NCBI GenBank assembly: GCA_946480345.1
Contig: CAMLJR010000131.1
Location: 1-8,142, forward strand
Direction of reading: 5' to 3'
DNA: 8,142 bases
From: an uncultured Spongiibacteraceae bacterium
GTDB taxonomy: Bacteria; Pseudomonadota; Gammaproteobacteria; Pseudomonadales; CAMLJR01
A program made the translations under genes and the position numbers. Within the stretch, counting starts at the first letter, position 1. Each line of letters opens with the position of its first letter. Below the pieces are notes generated by a model. That model saw nothing but the letters and a program-made list of their open reading frames with translations. It searched no databases and was not told where the DNA came from. Of this stretch, positions 6,323-8,142 are shown piece by piece.

Positions 6323-7902
6323 AGGATTTTTTTCGGCAGTCGATGGCGTGGCTGCATACATGGTCCGGCTTGGTGCCTGGCTGGATGCTCTATTTCATTT
6401 TCCTGACCGGCACCTTGGGTTATTTCGATACCGAGATCGACCGCTGGATGAAGCCGGAGTTGCCTCAGGCCCGCTACGACCTGTCGAGCGCACCGCTGGC
6501 GACGAGCGCCGTTGAATATCTACAGCGAGAGGCTGCGGGAGCAAAGCGCTGGTTTGTCTCGCTGCCGGTAGATCGCAATCAACCTTATCTGCGCGTGTTC
6601 TGGCCGGGAAAAGATCGAGGCCAGAACAACAAGCTGTTGGATCCTGCCAACGGCGAGCCATTCGCAGCGCGCGACACCGGCGGCGGCCAGCTGCTCTATC
6701 GCATGCACTGGAATTTGCATTACCTGCCAAAAACGCTCGCTCACTGGCTGGTAGGCGCCGCAACGCTCGGTATGTTCGTGGCGCTGATCACCGGCATCAT
6801 CATCCACGTCAAAATATTCAAGGACTTTTTCACGTTTCGTCCGGCAAAAGGACAGCGCTCGTGGCTTGATGCTCACAATGTGCTGAGCGTATCGGCGCTC
6901 CCTTTCCACGTAATGATCACATTCACCGGCTTGCTGTTCATGGCGGGAACCTACATGCCGCTGATAGCTGCGGCGCAGTATGGCGCGAGTGCCGAGGGGC
7001 AAAAACGCTTCAATCAGGAATTGTTCGGAAATATGCGCGACATGCCGGCTGCGGGTGTCGCTGCGCCGCTGACCGATCTCGTCAATGTAGTGCGCGAGGG
7101 AGAACGGTTATGGGGCCAAGGCGGCGTGGAAAGCTTCGAGGTGATTAATCCGGGCGACGCCAGCGCGCGGGTGTTATTGCACCGCCGCAGCGAACCAACG
7201 GTATCGCGCAGCAACGAGACTTATATTTTCGATGGAGTCAGCGGCGCATTGCTGGAGCAGCGGCCAGCAAATACCTCCGGCGCGAAAACAGCGCGGGATT
7301 TTTTGCTCGGCCTACATGAGGGCCTGTTCGCCGGACCGATAGTGCGCGGCTTATACGCCTTATCCGGCCTGCTGGGCTCGGCGATGATTGCAACCGGTCT
7401 GGTGTTGTGGGTCGTCAAACGACGACAGCGGGAACATAAAAAGGTGGGGGGCGAAGGCTTCGGCTTACGTCTCGTCGAACGATTAAACATCGGTACGTTA
7501 ATCGGATTACCGGTCGGAGTAGCTGCCTTTTTCTGGGCCAACCGGCTACTCCCTGTCGAACTGCTGCAGCGCGATGAATGGGAAACACATGCGCTGTTTC
7601 TGACCTGGGGCGCGATGTTATTGCATGCTGCCCTGCGCCCCACCGCAAAGGCATGGACGGAACAGCTCGGCATCGCTGCGCTGACATTCGGATTACTGCC
7701 GATGCTGAACGCTTTCACTACCGATCGCGGCTTGGTGCCCAGCGTGCGCTCCGAAGATTGGGTATTCGCGGGCTTCGACATCGCTATGTTGGCCGTCGGA
7801 TTGGTATCTGCGTGGGGAGCCTATCGGACCTGGCGCAGGCAAATAGCAAAGGCAGCTCTGCCGTCGCCTAAAAAGCCCGCGCTGCAAGGAGTGCAAGCAT
7901 GA
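6319..7902 (+). CDS. PepSY-associated transmembrane protein, putative ferric-siderophore reductase component
   Basis: The 527-residue inner-membrane protein belongs to the PepSY_TM family, which includes PiuB, FoxB and FpvG, implicated in iron release from siderophores. It opens with LHTWSGLVPGWMLYFIFLTGTLGYF, the family's first helix (about 17-36). Further predicted helices lie near 142-165, 188-215, 341-366, 391-410, 424-440, 447-466 and 482-503. Periplasmic PepSY-like segments are expected at about 40-140 and 216-335. Histidines in or next to membrane segments (His13, His130, His134, His142, His163, His186, His197, His333) are candidates for haem or metal ligands, as proposed for reductase members. 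The start has GGAG 7 bases upstream and overlaps the preceding stop by four bases; the end overlaps the DUF3325 start in the same way. The family call is secure. Reductase activity is inferred from better-studied relatives, and the particular siderophore is unknown. Confidence 0.92.
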   Translation: MKDFFRQSMAWLHTWSGLVPGWMLYFIFLTGTLGYFDTEIDRWMKPELPQARYDLSSAPLATSAVEYLQREAAGAKRWFVSLPVDRNQPYLRVFWPGKDRGQNNKLLDPANGEPFAARDTGGGQLLYRMHWNLHYLPKTLAHWLVGAATLGMFVALITGIIIHVKIFKDFFTFRPAKGQRSWLDAHNVLSVSALPFHVMITFTGLLFMAGTYMPLIAAAQYGASAEGQKRFNQELFGNMRDMPAAGVAAPLTDLVNVVREGERLWGQGGVESFEVINPGDASARVLLHRRSEPTVSRSNETYIFDGVSGALLEQRPANTSGAKTARDFLLGLHEGLFAGPIVRGLYALSGLLGSAMIATGLVLWVVKRRQREHKKVGGEGFGLRLVERLNIGTLIGLPVGVAAFFWANRLLPVELLQRDEWETHALFLTWGAMLLHAALRPTAKAWTEQLGIAALTFGLLPMLNAFTTDRGLVPSVRSEDWVFAGFDIAMLAVGLVSAWGAYRTWRRQIAKAALPSPKKPALQGVQA

Positions 7903-8142
7903 GCGCTGCGCTAATGATGGCCGCCGGTGGAATCGCCTATGCGGGCTTAACCGCGCTTTGCGCAGGTTTCGATCGCCATTACCGTCAATTGCGTCCGAGT
8001 AAGCCGGGGCTTTCACCGTGCCAACACCTGCTTTTTCGCACAGGTGGCTGGCTGCTGTTAGGCCTGTCGTTATGGATCAGCGTCCGCGCGTGGGGCCCGG
8101 GCATCGGCTGGGTTGCCTGGTTCGGCATTCTGTCCGGCATGA
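7899..8142 (+). CDS. DUF3325 family membrane protein, cut by the window edge
   Basis: The start codon overlaps the PepSY stop as ATGA, with AAGGAG 7 bases upstream. The 81 residues present, without a stop, show a first helix (about 2-22), the cytoplasmic motif FDRHYRQL (24-31), a second helix (about 46-64) and the start of a third with GWVAWFGILSG (70-80). This is the layout of DUF3325 proteins, small three-helix proteins of about 100-110 residues that end DUF3649 / PepSY / DUF3325 cassettes. Roughly 20-30 residues should lie beyond the right edge. Function is unknown; coupling to the PepSY gene suggests a role in the same complex. Confidence 0.85.
   Translation, partial: MSAALMMAAGGIAYAGLTALCAGFDRHYRQLRPSKPGLSPCQHLLFRTGGWLLLGLSLWISVRAWGPGIGWVAWFGILSGM

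Overview
The window looks like chromosomal DNA of a gammaproteobacterium. The biotin aminotransferase aligns along its whole length with E. coli BioA, an esterase is clearly of the YbfF type, and the last three genes form the DUF3649 / PepSY / DUF3325 iron-uptake cassette common in Pseudomonas-like and related gammaproteobacteria. Genus and species cannot be set from the sequence alone. Gene density is high, all coding frames are intact, and no RNA gene, insertion sequence, CRISPR array or phage gene was seen.

Layout from left to right. Positions 1-160 hold a tandem array of an 18-bp unit directly upstream of bioA (161-1459, +). bioA converges, with one base between the stops, on a lone ParA-type ATPase (1461-2189, -). 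Upstream of parA, on the same strand, lies a LuxR-type regulator (2305-3456, -). A 160-bp divergent intergenic region separates luxR from a luciferase-like flavin-dependent oxidoreductase (3617-4774, +). That region carries a perfect FNR/Anr-type box, and the oxidoreductase gene ends in a strong intrinsic terminator. A YbfF-type alpha/beta hydrolase (4872-5657, -) follows. A 323-bp gene-free divergent region then leads, through a promoter overlapped by a perfectly palindromic 19-bp Fur-type box, into three translationally coupled membrane-protein genes: DUF3649 (5981-6322), PepSY transmembrane protein (6319-7902) and DUF3325 (7899 to beyond the right edge).

Functional reading. The right-hand cassette is best read as a Fur-repressed inner-membrane module acting on ferric siderophores or iron. 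Its usual partner, a TonB-dependent receptor, is not in the window. The flavin oxidoreductase probably responds to oxygen through an FNR/Anr-family regulator, and may also be controlled by the divergent LuxR protein. bioA stands apart from other biotin genes, and the neighbouring ParA has no ParB partner in view. No wholly new system is evident. The least explained items are the 18-bp repeat array at bioA, the FNR-box / LuxR / oxidoreductase unit, and the orphan ParA.
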